This document shows positions 21,440 to 32,700 of a DNA stretch of 64,000 bases, in pieces (within the stretch, counting starts at the first letter, position 1; each line of letters opens with the position of its first letter). Where the stretch lies: assembly GCA_030407315.1 (NCBI GenBank), contig JALQPE010002108.1, positions 29,934 to 93,933 of the forward strand. The letters are read 5' to 3'. Source of the DNA: Asparagopsis taxiformis. Taxonomy: Eukaryota > Rhodophyta > Florideophyceae > Bonnemaisoniales > Bonnemaisoniaceae. A program made the translations under genes and the position numbers. The notes under the pieces were generated by a model, which made no database searches, had not been told where the DNA came from, and saw only the letters and a list, made by a program, of their open reading frames with translations.

Positions 21440-21921
21440 AGCACTGGAATTGGCCCTGAGGGGCTCAATTACGTGAGAAAACTTTGACCCTCGATTTCTC
21501 TATGAAGGAGTGGTCTGAGCGCTCTGAAACCTATCTCATCGTGTTCAGCGTGCCCGAATTAGTCGGGTAGCAACTTCTCCGAAGCTTCTACGACCTTTCT
21601 TCATGGAGATATTAGCGTCTGAAGTTTCAATTTGTTTGTCATAGTTTCAATTAGTAATTAGAAATGCCAAGATGGGTTGCCATCATGGCAGAGGGAAAAT
21701 GTTATGATAAGTGTACACGTGTGGATGATATGATAGAGAAGCCCACGTGTACCAGATTGGCAGCGGGTGCTTGCTAGGACAGACTGTCAGTGACAGTCTG
21801 TCTGGAGCAGCCTTGAACAGGCTGTCCTTAGCACTGCCGGCGCACCTCGGCGAGAATACAAATTATGTAGTGAGCTCGCAGATTCAGTAAACGCTCGGTA
21901 AGCGACCAATTCGTTTCAACA
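21434..21921 (+). repeat. 3' LTR of the copia element
   Basis: 488 bp; one base differs from the 5' LTR by my reading. It is followed by the second GAAGC target-site copy. Confidence 0.95.
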
Positions 21922-22684
21922 GAAGCGAAGAAAGGTTGGTGACAATGGGCCGTTGCACAGAAAGGAGGTAGGCATCACTGTGACGAAATCGGCACTCACG
22001 GCAGTGACCGCGTTTATGAACAAGTCCAGGGATCATGTGCGAAACCGGTTCATCCGAGATCTTGGATTCGTTCTATACAGTGGGTTTCAAGGTTCAGTCC
22101 GCATGGAGCATCATTTGCACGACGGTGGGCTGGACATTGAGTCAGTTCCAAGTCTGTACTCGGCGCAGAGGAAAATGAATACAGCGGAGCGTGCAGCAAT
22201 GGATGACAAGAATATGAAGATTCTTCGCGACTTCATTGCAGTGCGAAAAGAAATGCTATTCAAAGTCGAGTACGAAGTTCAAATAATTGGAGAACCGGAC
22301 AAGAGGTTTTTGACTAGGAGGATCAATTTAGTAGAGGTTGCACTGAACTTTGCAGTCGCCTACACGCAATGTTCTGATAAGAAAATGTTCCTGCGACGTT
22401 CGGAATACTGCTTGCAATTCATCTACATACTTGCATACGGGTTCCGAACGATTTTGAAATTTCAAAGTGGAGCAGAGGTGGAAGGAGCGCAAATCCGGGA
22501 AATCAATGAAGCAGTGAAACTGCTTCTTCCCGGGGAGCGGGTGAGTAGTCGGTTCATGAATGAGGAGGTTTTGACTATATCGCGTGATAGATATGAAGAA
22601 CTGAATGTAGACGATGGGGGGAATCAGTGCTGGAGGAGAGCTTCAGGTCTATGGAAGAGGACGGAGGAGATACAGAATATGTGA
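21922..22684 (+). pseudogene. Coiled-coil gene, 3' part
   Basis: Continues the frame broken at 15505 when the retrotransposon and one copy of GAAGC are disregarded, and ends at the TGA at 22682. It contains TVTKSALTAVTAF...RDHVRNRFIRDLGF, which resembles VTQKLSDVMSA...RNARDRLFGSLGY in the gene at 40.9 kb, followed by a helical region. It converges on the minus-strand gene ending at 23001. The full gene was probably about 520 codons and intact until the recent insertion. Confidence 0.6.
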
Positions 22685-23000
22685 AGGTATTCGTCGATGA
22701 TGAAATCGAGAATGAAGGGGAGTAGTATCGGATGAAACCGGTTTCGGTATAGTAGACGAAGAATGAAGAAATAAAATTTCTGTTGAGTTGAATTTTGTAA
22801 TAGATGGAAGTAGATAGATACGAGACATCAGGAAACCAGTCAGACGATAGTGTCAAGTCGAAGGAACAGCGCAGAGACAGGTAGTGGAATAGTCGAAGTA
22901 GGAAGGGGCGAGGGTATCCGTCTTTACTAGAAATTGATGGCCACAGGAGCTCTAGAATGGAATACCCAGGAACAGGATAACTACGGATAGGTGTGCTTTA

Positions 23001-24361
23001 TCATTTTTGCTCCGGACTGCAGGTGGCAGGTGGAGGAGAGGGTGGGTGGGTAGTGTCTGAATCCGCATTGAAGCCAAGACGAGAGATAGCCTCATAGCCA
23101 ATGTCTTCAAGCTCCTGGCATGTAGTAGTACCACTGAAAATACAGCAAGGTAAGCGTAGATGTAGTGTACCAAACGTCTCTGCGGTTGATAGAGGCTGGA
23201 AAGTGCTGTAACAAGCTCGGCGCTGAATACGTCTCCACAGTAACGAAAAAGTTGCTCCATAGGTAACAGTAGCCTTATCACGTAGGTGGAAAGAGTCCAC
23301 GATGCTAGACTTTGATAGTTGGCTAAGACATAGGGGATGTAAAAATGTATTGCTGACGTGGTCAAACTCGTAGGAGTCTCTGCAAAGAACTGTCATACGT
23401 TGGTCTGGGCTGGACAGGACGTAAGCAGATGAGCCGACGAGAAATGCGGAAGAAGGAGCATCATGAGAGCAATCAACGTCGACTAGATTTCCTAAAATTC
23501 GGACAATCGATGAGCTGCCTCCATCGCGTTCCGCCCTGCTCTTCACCAATATTTTCTGGAACCCGTGTTGCGAGGTACCTATGGAGTCACATAGTGCCTG
23601 AAAGGTGGGGAAAATGATGGAAATATTCGACTCATTTCCAGAGGGAAAGGTGATGTCCTCAAAGGACGGCTGGAAGAGAACGTCACGATTCTCTTTCGCC
23701 TTACATTGAATGGTAATAGTGCGGAATTGAGCAAGGGAGCAGTCGGCCTGTACTCTGATTTCTTCTTGCGATGTTTGTCGCATTCCCCTGGAGTGCTCGG
23801 ATTTTGTCATCCGGAGGGAGAGGGGCTTGTCCGTGTACACACCAAGCTTCTGAAACAGAATGCTACATACAGTCAGAGCAGAGGAGGTCATGGAGCTGTT
23901 GGAATCGAATGGAGGGGAAGAGGATGTTTGGCAGCTGACTCCAGCTTTTCCAATCTTGCCAGCATTTCTGCTATGGTCTTCTTCATTTGATCCGCAGTGC
24001 AATCTTGAAGGATGCCGCGGTGGCGGTGGCGAGTGTGGTCAATGCCGTAGTCCGGGTCTCTCTCTGCTGGGGATGCAGGTGAGTCCATACTGCGAAGCTC
24101 ACCACTTCGCCACGGGAGAACCCTTCCGGAATCCTTGTCGACGAGCTCATTACGATCTGAGATCTTGACTTGAGAAAGGGTAGAGTCGAAACCATATTCA
24201 GCTTTGTATTCGAGCAATGCATGGAGGAATGGGTCTGTTTCAGTCTTGACCTGAGTAATTTCCTTGACGATTGCAGACCACCACACAATTTTTCGTTTCC
24301 TCCCAAACGGCCGAAGTTCCCATTGAACTTCTATAACGTCGTTTGGAGCGAGAGGAGGCAT
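23001..24361 (-). CDS. Unknown gene with basic N-terminal domain, frame-shifted
   Basis: ATG at 24361 (MPPLAPNDVIEVQWEL). The first 157 codons include VQWELRPFGRKRKIVWWSAIVKEI, a beta-rich module reminiscent of Tudor- or BAH-like chromatin readers (a weak guess), and a short coiled coil near residues 125-145. The open frame then changes near 23900-24000 and continues to 23001 for about 300 more codons without recognised motifs (LCRDSYEFDHVSNTFLHP...). A short intron or a frameshift could explain the change. It is convergent with the coiled-coil gene and divergent from the ParB-like fragment at 24876, so it is probably a gene of the same element. Confidence 0.45.
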
Positions 24362-24875
24362 GTTGGGATAGCTATGGGATAGAATTGTTGTATTAGTGAA
24401 AGTCTAACCGTTACCTTCTGCTAAAGAGTAGTATATACTACGAGGATTGGAAAGGTCGAGAAGAGATGTTTAGCTGGTGTAGAAATAGAATGGACAATTG
24501 ACAAAATTGACACGTCAGTGTGGATGATGTCTGCCATGAACTGATTGCAGCATAAAATTTGATGTGAATAATCGTTCTAGAAGTGAATGTCGGATGCATA
24601 CGATTGGACTACAACGATACGTTTAGAGATGTTACGGGGCCCAATAAATTGCATGGAAAAAATATTTTGAGTATTACTTTAGTATTACATTGATTATTGA
24701 GCTAACAGTCGATATAGTTATCTTGTAAAGGTTCGGACAGGGGTGGAAAGGAAACAGCCACCGAAGTGCTACCACTCGCTGACACTTTGTTTTAAACAAC
24801 CAACTTCTGCTTTGCGCCACCCTGGTCAAGCAGCAACCAACTATCCCTTTCTTAAGAACTCTACCTTTGTTCGCC
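24362..24875. promoter_or_regulatory. Divergent intergenic region
   Basis: Lies between two genes read outward (minus strand from 24361, plus strand from 24876). A shared promoter region is inferred from the layout only; no clear core motif was found. Confidence 0.3.
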
Positions 24876-25376
24876 ATGGAAGGAACGTTCCACAATCACG
24901 GTGAAAAGCACGACGGATGGGTGTTCATCGACCCCAATCAAGTCAGCAAATTCGTATCGATTCGCGATGTTGATGGAAGTCATGTGGAAGCGCTCATGGA
25001 GAGCATTCGCAACAGCGGTTATGACACAGCTCATCCCGTGACTGGCAGGTTTCGAGAAGGCGTTCTGGAGATATTGGATGGAGCGCACCGCTGCATGGAA
25101 ATTGTACGTGGAATGGAGAAGGGCGTCTTTCCTCCTGGCGTTACGATTCCTATGCGAGAAGAGTCTATCTTGACGGACACCAACAGCAGTACTGCTGTTG
25201 TGCTGGACCGTGTGAGAGCGACGACATCCAACGACATTGCAGGCCTGCAAAGGCGCATGATGTTTGTTGAGTATCTGATGATCGCCGCTGATCTCAGAGA
25301 CGAGTACTGGGTGTCATACCGCCTGGCGGTCCTCTCAACCAGAGCCGTGTCGCTTCCCTATTGGGTGCCCACTTAA
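24876..25376 (+). pseudogene. ParB/Srx-like N-terminal domain, truncated
   Basis: ATG at 24876 (the frame is open slightly upstream, but this is the first ATG). Residues 25-75 read RDVDGSHVEALMESIRNSGY, then EILDGAHRCMEIV. This is the ParB/sulfiredoxin-fold pattern (helix with SI...G, then DGxHR), shared with DGGHR or DGLHR in the copies at 29.7, 49.1 and 53.1 kb. The frame ends after about 167 codons, well before an oxygenase domain. The DNA that follows, with a TG-rich border and no coding, looks like an insertion or breakpoint. It is thus a truncated member of the ParB-Ox family, or a stand-alone ParB-like gene. Confidence 0.55.
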
Positions 25377-25889
25377 GGGATGTGCCAATCACAAGGCACC
25401 AGCCAACTGGGCGTGTTTCCTGTAATTGAGACAAGCGCAAGGCTGTAAACACCCTATTCGGGCCTATCGGCCCCGGCCAAGACCCCACAAGGGACAAATT
25501 TCTAACTTAAGCTAACTAGCTGTACATTACAATGTAAACCTAACTAGCAATAACCTCGCGGGTAGGCGAGTGCCGTTAACTGGGCTCTGGTTGGTCAATA
25601 ACTGGATATTTATTCCTAACCATTAACCCTAGCTTACAGTAGACTTAGTATAAATATGCCACTGGAATAGCCAGTAGACACGGTTTCTAGAGTAACGTAA
25701 ACTCAAGTGGAATTACGACCCACTGGAACAGTGTTCGCATACTTATTGTTCAACCCCTCCCCGGGAAAACCTTAGGGTTAGCCAACAGCTCGACGGGTTA
25801 CGTCACTTTGCTCCATTAATACGCACCTCGCGTGAGCGCTATAATCGCATAACCCCCTCCGGGTAGCGATACCTTCTCTCATACGAGAT
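25377..25889. other. Non-coding; possible solo-LTR-like insert
   Basis: No ORF. The sequence begins near TGTGCCAATC just after the truncated ParB frame and is full of CTAACTAG-like words. I could not establish terminal repeats or a target-site duplication, so a solo LTR is only a possibility. Confidence 0.25.
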
Positions 25890-26120
25890 TCGTCTGTGTT
25901 CTCGGAAATGGACGCGGACGTCCACAACCTCTAGTACACCTAGTATTACTAGGCGGACGTCCATGTTCTCCAGTATTTTTGGATGTCCGCCTAGAACTGG
26001 ACGTCCATGCGGTCTAGTACGTCTAGTATTACTAGGGCGACATTCATTGTTTCTAGTACCACGGATGTCCCCCTCGGGATGGACTTCCGCCATGTCTATG
26101 TCCACCTAGGACGGGCGCCG
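25890..26120 (+). repeat. Left GGACGTCC subterminal repeat region
   Basis: A terminal block, then repeated words GGACGTCC, GGATGTCC, CTAGTATTACTAGG and CTAGTAC in both orientations. It is the inverted counterpart of 48427-48557. Confidence 0.6.
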
Positions 26121-26209
26121 GTTCAGAAATTCAAAAATTTCGACCCCAGAAATTTCTGCCGCCGTGCTCGACATGGATGTCCGCATCCATCACGGCGACC
26201 ACTCTATTT

Positions 26210-26850
26210 TTCCTTGTCGGTCGACTCCAATTTTGTCTTTAATTTTTTCATCCTCTCGCTCACACCCCCTTCCAGTTGGTGCTCACCTCCCCCGTACTGT
26301 ACCTCAAACACCCCCAATACCACTCTAACACGCATTTTCAGCTACCTATCCCCGCTTCCACGGTGCACACCTCCATTCCATACCTACTTTTCTGCTCTAC
26401 CGTACAGATTTCGTATAACCAGTCCTCATACTACCTCAGAATAGGGCAAAACACCCCCTATATCCTCGACCATGCTCTCCCCCATCACCTTTCCAACGTA
26501 TTGTTCTTCAATACCCTCTCTCCTCTACCCTCAACCCCTCTCCTTCGCCCTCTACACAAACTTCCCCTGCAGCTTACTCTTCCAAAACCTCTCACTCCCC
26601 ATCCCGTACCCGACCTGCTCCACCCCTCCCTCCCTCAGCTGCTCCATGCCCCCACGCCATCCGCATCTTCGATACCGTATACACCACCACCACCGGCCCA
26701 CGCTCCCGCACTGCGGGGTGGCTCCCCCGCCGTATCCCCAGAAACCTCCCCGCTCTGAAACACATATCAACCCCCCACTTCGCACCCTTCCTCCCACTCC
26801 CCTCCCTCCCCAAATACAATAACCCCCTTCTTCTCCATCACATCCCCACT
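26210..26850 (+). other. Pyrimidine-rich strand-skewed tract
   Basis: The plus strand is overwhelmingly C and T (for example CCCTCTCTCC and CACCCCTCCCTCCC words), and this continues more weakly to about 27180. Overlapping ORFs here are Pro/Ser-rich by composition and are probably not real. Purine/pyrimidine asymmetry of this kind can form triplex or R-loop structures. Confidence 0.6.
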
Positions 26851-27240
26851 CACCACAGCCAGAACAGACGCCACCCCCTCCCCTTCTTTCTCCTCACTTT
26901 CCTAAAAACCCCTCCTCTCGGCGCCTTCAACCGCACCCTCCTACGGTCCCACCTAAACACCTCCTCCGCCCTCACTACCCCAACACCCCGCAGCGTCTCC
27001 CCAATCCCCATAATATGCTTGTCGGCACTCCTCTCCGAATCACAATCCATTCTAAACCCGCACTCCGTACATTTCCACCTCCCCCTGTACCATCCCAAGA
27101 TTCCATCCCCCCACAGAACACATCCTCATACCACAGAAGAATTTTCTTCCTCTCATACCTCATCCTTAAAACCTCCATCAGCTCCATGTAAATTTCGATG
27201 AAAATATTTTCTCTACTATGCAATCTCAAACATGTATGAG
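26850..27240 (-). pseudogene. Zinc-ribbon fragment, faintly TnpB/Fanzor-like
   Basis: Minus-strand reading gives LGWYRGRWKCTECGFRMDCD followed by SERSADKHI. The arrangement W-[KR]-C-x2-C-G-F-x2-D-x-D with a later basic-His-Ile resembles the zinc ribbon and final RuvC Asp segment at the C-terminus of TnpB/Fanzor nucleases. Only one CxxC pair is in frame. Upstream frames are broken (stop near 27140, frameshift near 27100), and no upstream RuvC motif was found. The identification is tentative; it may be another zinc-binding protein. Confidence 0.25.
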
Positions 27241-27535
27241 CCTATGCCTTTCCGCTTTGTCAACCCTGAATATTGGTACTCATGTATTCATAAAATAGGG
27301 CCACCCACATCCCTATCCCGTTCTGCAAGCTTTACAAACCACTAGACGCATACTCCACAACTATACAACAAACACTACTCGCTATTTCAGACGACGCGGT
27401 ACACAAGTAGCGTAGTGTCAACCTTCCGTGACGCCTTCCCTGATGCGTACAAGTGGGAAACACGTCTAGACGTATATCACAAGTGAGCGCGGGAATTTTC
27501 GGCACAGGAGATGCTGGGCCACAAAATTGATTTTT

Positions 27536-29455
27536 CGGAAATTTTAGAATTTCTGGGCTGGCCAGCAATGCAATCGAGCTGGACATCCACCGGACGTCCA
27601 TTTCAGGTTGGTCGCGAGAGGGTGGGGCGGGACCATGATGAAACAAGGACCAAGACCTTTCCCTGACGTGTTGAGCCTGAAATCGACCCTTCGTGAGACG
27701 CGATTTTGGCTTACAGTTGGTGCTAATAGAAGCCAGTGATAGCCCCGATCGGGGCGGCAGCCGGCTCCGGCTTACAGTTGGTGCTTACAGACGCCAGTGA
27801 TGCCCCCGATCGGGGCCGGCGGTCGGTTCCTGGGGCCGTTGTGGCCAAATTAGACACCCTGATTTGAATTAAAATTTGGGCTATTCTCAAAAACATGCAC
27901 ATGTGAACATGTTTTTGAGATGGGGGTGTGCCGTACGGCACAATCGACCGCCCAAATCGTTGATTTTTGCAAGATTTTTTGTGCCCGAAATTTTAGAATT
28001 TCTGGGCTGGCCAGCAGTGCATCTGAGCTGGACATCCACCGGACGTCCATTTCAGGTTGGTCGTGTGCTGCCTACATCCACGCATTGCAGAAACTAAGCC
28101 AGCGGGTTCACTACTAATACAAAGTACACGGAATATGAGTAACGTGATAGGTGAGTAGTGTTTGTGTTGAGGGAGTAAGGCGGGACCATTATGAAACACG
28201 GAAGAAGATTTCTCCCTAGCATAACTTAGGCTTGAAGCCTGGAATCGACCCATCTTTCGGCGCCATTTAGCCTCACAGTTAGTGCTTACAGAAGCCAGTG
28301 ATGACCCCGCTCGGGGCGGCGGTCGGTTCCTGGGGCCGTTGTGGCCAAATTAGACACCCTGATTTGAATTAAAATTTGGGCTATTCTCAAAAACATGCAC
28401 ATGTGAACATGTTTTTGAGATGGGGGTGTGCCGTACGGCACAATCGACCGCCCAAATCGATGTTTTTTGCAATATTTTTTTGTGCCCGAAATTTTAGAAT
28501 TTCTGGGCTGGCCAGCAATGCAATCGAGCTGGACATCCACCGGACGTCATTTCAGGTTGGTCGTGAGAGAGCGGGGCGGGACCATGATGGAACAAGGACC
28601 AAGACCTGTCCCTGGCGTATTGAGCCTGAAATTGACCCTTCGTCAGACGCCATTTAGCCTTACAGTTAGTGCTTACAGAAGCCAGTGATAGCCCCGATCG
28701 GGGCCGGTGGCCGGTGCCTGGGGCCGTTGTGGCCAAATTAGACACCCTGATTTGAATTAAAATTTGGGCTATTCTCAAAAACATGCACATGTGAACATGT
28801 TTTTGAGATGGGGGTGTGCCGTACGGCACAATCGACCCGCCCAAATCGTTGATTTTTGCAAGATTTTTTGTGCCCGAAATTTTAGAATTTCTGGGCTGGC
28901 CAGCAGTGCATCTGAGATGGACATCCACCGGACGTCCATTTCAGGTTGGTCGTGTGCTGCCTACATCCACGCATTGCAGCAACTAAGCAGGCGAGTTCAC
29001 TACTCATACAAAGTGCACGGAATACGAGTAACGTGATGGGTGAGTAGTGTTTGTCGTGGAGGAGTAAGGCAGGACCATGATGGAACAGGGGAAACGATGT
29101 CACCCTAGCATAACTTAGGCTTGAAGCCTGGAATCGACCCATCGTTAGGCGCCATTTAGCCTTACAGTTAGTGCTTACAGAAGCCAGTGATGACCCCGCT
29201 CGGGGCGGCGGTTCCGGTGCCTGGGGCCGTTGTGGCCAAATTAGACACCCTGATTTGAATTAAAATTTGGGCTATTCTCAAAAACATGCACATGTGAACA
29301 TGTTTTTGAGATGGGGGTGTGCCGTACGGCACAATCGACCGCCCAAATCGATGTTTTTTGCAATTTTTTTTGTGCCCGAAATTGTAGAATTTCTGGGCTG
29401 GCCAGCAGTGCATCTGAGATGGACATCCACCGGACGTCCATTTCAGGTGATCGTG
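27536..29455 (+). repeat. Left array of about 890-bp higher-order repeats
   Basis: A 205-bp module (A) begins CCTGATTTGAATTAAAATTT, contains a hairpin with arm CTCAAAAACATG and the 14-bp palindrome GTGCCGTACGGCAC, and ends near CCACCGGACGTCCATTTCAG. Copies start at about 27858, 28352, 28742 and 29246, plus a partial copy at 27536. Two spacer types alternate: a long one with GTGCTGCCTACATCCACGC and a short one with GGGGCGGGACCATGATG. A-long-A-short therefore repeats every 884-894 bp. Both spacers end in GGGGCCGTTGTGGCCAAATTA. Confidence 0.85.
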
Positions 29456-29722
29456 TATCGTGCACGTCCAGCCATTACCAGAAGCAAGTTGGCGATGAAG
29501 CACGTATAAACCCAATTGTTCTGCTATTTCTAGCATAGACCATCGAGTCTAGAGATGTGAGGGAATCGTCCTGGAATCATGCTCCAACCCACTAGGGAAT
29601 GGACAATCTAGTTTGAAAGCATGGAACGGAAGTGCATTATAGTAGGTTCATAGATTGAAAGTGATAAAGGAGATGATTATATTCTCGATAATTGTTTGCT
29701 AAAGTAGTTGTTGTTAAGATAT

Positions 29723-32700
29723 CTAGCCGTCGGAAAACTGTTCTTCCTCTTCGTCCTCACTATGATAGTGAACTAGATATCCAGGTTGTCCCGGCAGAAG
29801 AGGCACTACCGGGGCCCCACTCGGCGTGTGCATTACATCCTTGCGAGGTTCTGTCGTCTTCATCCGCATCATTCCGAGCTGCCCTGTCTTCGGCCTACCA
29901 TCTTTCTTGACCGGGATGGGAACAACTGTCTTGTGGCGAACATTGACAGGTGCCGGTTGACTTTGCCTTGCAGACCGGCGCGGAGCATTGGCGATGACTT
30001 CTTCTTCGAATCCCAACCGCCTGATGAAACCAAACGAAACATTGTCGGGAATCGGATACGACGCATTCCTGAAATACGTGTGATACCTCGTTGTCGTGTG
30101 TGACACAACTCTGTCGACATGCCCTGCCCCGGCATGTTGTACATGGCCGTGACCGATGAAGACTGAACGTGGCGGAACGATTACCTTCTTCAGCTTCATC
30201 GTCTTGGCGTACATATCTAATTCCAGCGCTTTGGAAAAGACGTACTTGTGGGACCCTGGACACACCCAGATAGGGAATGGGTCATCTCCGTTGGCAATAA
30301 CAAAGTAACCCGGAAGTTGATCTTTGCGGTCGCGAGGAGGAACAGGGAAATCATTGTGTGGGACCTGCCGAGGACACCCCTTTCCCGTTATCAAAAACCG
30401 TCCCCCAGATGCCGGCATGACAAGTTTTTCTCCCGGTAAACCGCACTCCTCCAGCCCTGTCAGCCGGACAAGGATTCCCAACCACACATCCAGCAGGGCT
30501 CGCCGCGTCACAAACTTGAACCGGTCGATATGCGTCTCATCGTTCTCGGCATAGTCAACCAGGCAGTGGCGCGTAGACGTGAAGCGAGCCCTCCCCTCAT
30601 TCCGGTTCTTCTCGTCTGTTTCATCGTCCCCCGTATTGACAATGGGACTCCACAGCTGCCGGTTCCCAGGGTCCTTGTGCACCTGCTCCCCCTCCCACGT
30701 TCCCAAAAAGTACCGAAACAATTCCTGGTTAGGAATTTCTTCCATGAGACCCAAGTCAAATGGGAACTTGTCCGACGCATCTAGGTAGCTTACATCCGCG
30801 AAATTGTGCATCACCGTATACCCTCGCTCGTTGATTTCCGTTCGGCAATTGTGGAAGTACGCCATACCAGTGCCGGCCTCATACGAATCCTTCCAGCTTG
30901 TAGACATTCGCGCAACCTGGGCGAAGTCCAGCCTCGAGGGTAGAAACGTCGATGTAGGCTCACACATCGCCTTGGCAGCCATCTTCCACGCTGCGAAGAA
31001 CATCGGATAGACGTGATCGATTTCGAATAGCACACGAGCCCGATGTTCTTCCGGAATATGCAGCCCCTCAAACACAGGGTCCATCGCCACTTGCTTCAAA
31101 TACCTCACCTCTCTGCCCTCCTCATCGATTTCCACACTCTCCAATAACAACCTGAGCTCAATCGGGGGCAGACAGCCAACCCTCACCGATGCGATGACAT
31201 CCGCGGGACGCTGCGCCAGATGATGCCCTTCGGCTCGGTCTTCGAAATCGTCAGGAAGAGACGGCATACGGTCGTCGAAGAGGAGGTCGTCTTCAGAAGG
31301 AGAGTCACGAACGATGTAACCGTCTTCATCGACTTCCACTCCTTCCGGAACAGTGAATGTAATTGTCACTTCGCGGACCCCCTTGCTTTCGACTTGGCCC
31401 TCGTCTGCACCCTGTTTGTCTTCCTCGTCCGAAGCGGTATGGACAGATTCTTGGTTGGAGGGAGTCGCACCAGCACGTTGGTTATCTTGGGGGACAATCT
31501 CAACGGCAGAATCGGGGGAACGGGCGGAGTCTTCGTCAACCTCATCACCGGAAGCAGTGGCTTGTTGTTGATCGGTGGGTTTATCAACAACGGCCTGCTC
31601 TTCTTCCCCGGCGGATTGTTGTACCACAACCGGCTCTTCTTCCTCGAGGCGTGTGCTCCCCGTCGAGCGAAGTCGCTGTGAACGGCGGCGGATGCCATGC
31701 GAAGCAGGCTCATGTTCGACATTCCGCTGCTTCTTGTGAGTGAGTCTCACATTGGCAGCAGAAGGGCGGCGTTTGCGTCGAGCCTTAGTCTTCTTCTTCA
31801 ATGTCGGATTGAAAAACTCTTTCAAGTTCGTTTCCAAATCCTGTAAACGCGTGGTTCTCCGTCGCATTCGAACCTCACTGCTCCGGTCGTCCCCTCTATA
31901 CATTGCAATGGCATTGGTGAGATGCCATTGCAACTCCTTCGGCTGCTTAACCGACCCAATTGCCATCTCTGTGCTCAGAAATGACTTGCGCATAATACTC
32001 TTTGGGCGCCCAAACGCAGCGTACAGAGAATTTGCTATTGCAGTCACGCGACGGACGTATGTATAAAAGTCGTTCACGTCAAAGCGTCCATCCGGACGTC
32101 CGCCATGAGCAGGGTTCAAGTACTCCGAAAGACCACGCAAGACGAAGACAAAGTTTTCTTCCAGCAACTCGCGCACTATCTTGTGGTCCAGGTGCGTTAT
32201 CCCAATCTCGTTGCGGCGCTCGGAATTGTTCAGCTCACGCAACACGTCGTCGAGAACAGGATGCTTCAGCGTTGCTATAGCCAAACGCGTCCACCGCCGA
32301 GCCGTGTTCGTCGAATTCATCATCCCCATGAACTGCGCCTCGAACAATGTTCGGATGACATCAGACTCACGCAAGTCGCCAGCGTTTTCCACGTTGTTTG
32401 CAACAGCAATCGTACGGATGAACTGCTGGATGGACGACAAGATTCGAACCAGGGAGCGCTCCGTCAGTTGCGTCCCAGTCGTATGGTTCGACTCTGCACT
32501 CTTGTGGATGATCTCATGAGGCTGGAGATCACTGTCGTCCTTGCGGCGAAGGTAGTACACATCCAGAGGCTGAGTAACCCAGCGCAAGCGGTTTGCCTCC
32601 TGTGGCAGCTTGGTTCTGTGCATACGGGTGAGGCGCGTGAAGTCATCCGCAATGCTATGCATAGCATTGAGACGATGCAGTCCGTCGATCACGGTCACGT

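Larger units (their letters stand above)
15506..21921 (+). mobile_element. Ty1/copia LTR retrotransposon
   Basis: A 6.4-kb element with 488-bp LTRs (TGTTGAAGC...TTTCAACA) and a perfect 5-bp target-site duplication, GAAGC, at 15501-15505 and 21922-21926. I read a single difference between the LTRs (15907 C versus 21835 T), so insertion is recent. Internal order: helicase gene fragment in antisense, tRNA-like sequence, spliced zinc-finger ORF, gag-pol, polypurine tract. Integrase before reverse transcriptase identifies the copia order. One frameshift in the reverse transcriptase is the only coding lesion found. Confidence 0.97.

Noticed and set aside
25377..25889. Solo LTR disrupting the ParB-like fragment
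   Set aside because: A TG start is plausible, but no matching CA end or target-site duplication could be found by eye, so it is not called.
26276..26822. Pro/Ser-rich ORFs of 116-160 codons on the plus strand
   Set aside because: They arise from the C/T-rich strand, overlap in several frames and have no domain-like sequence.
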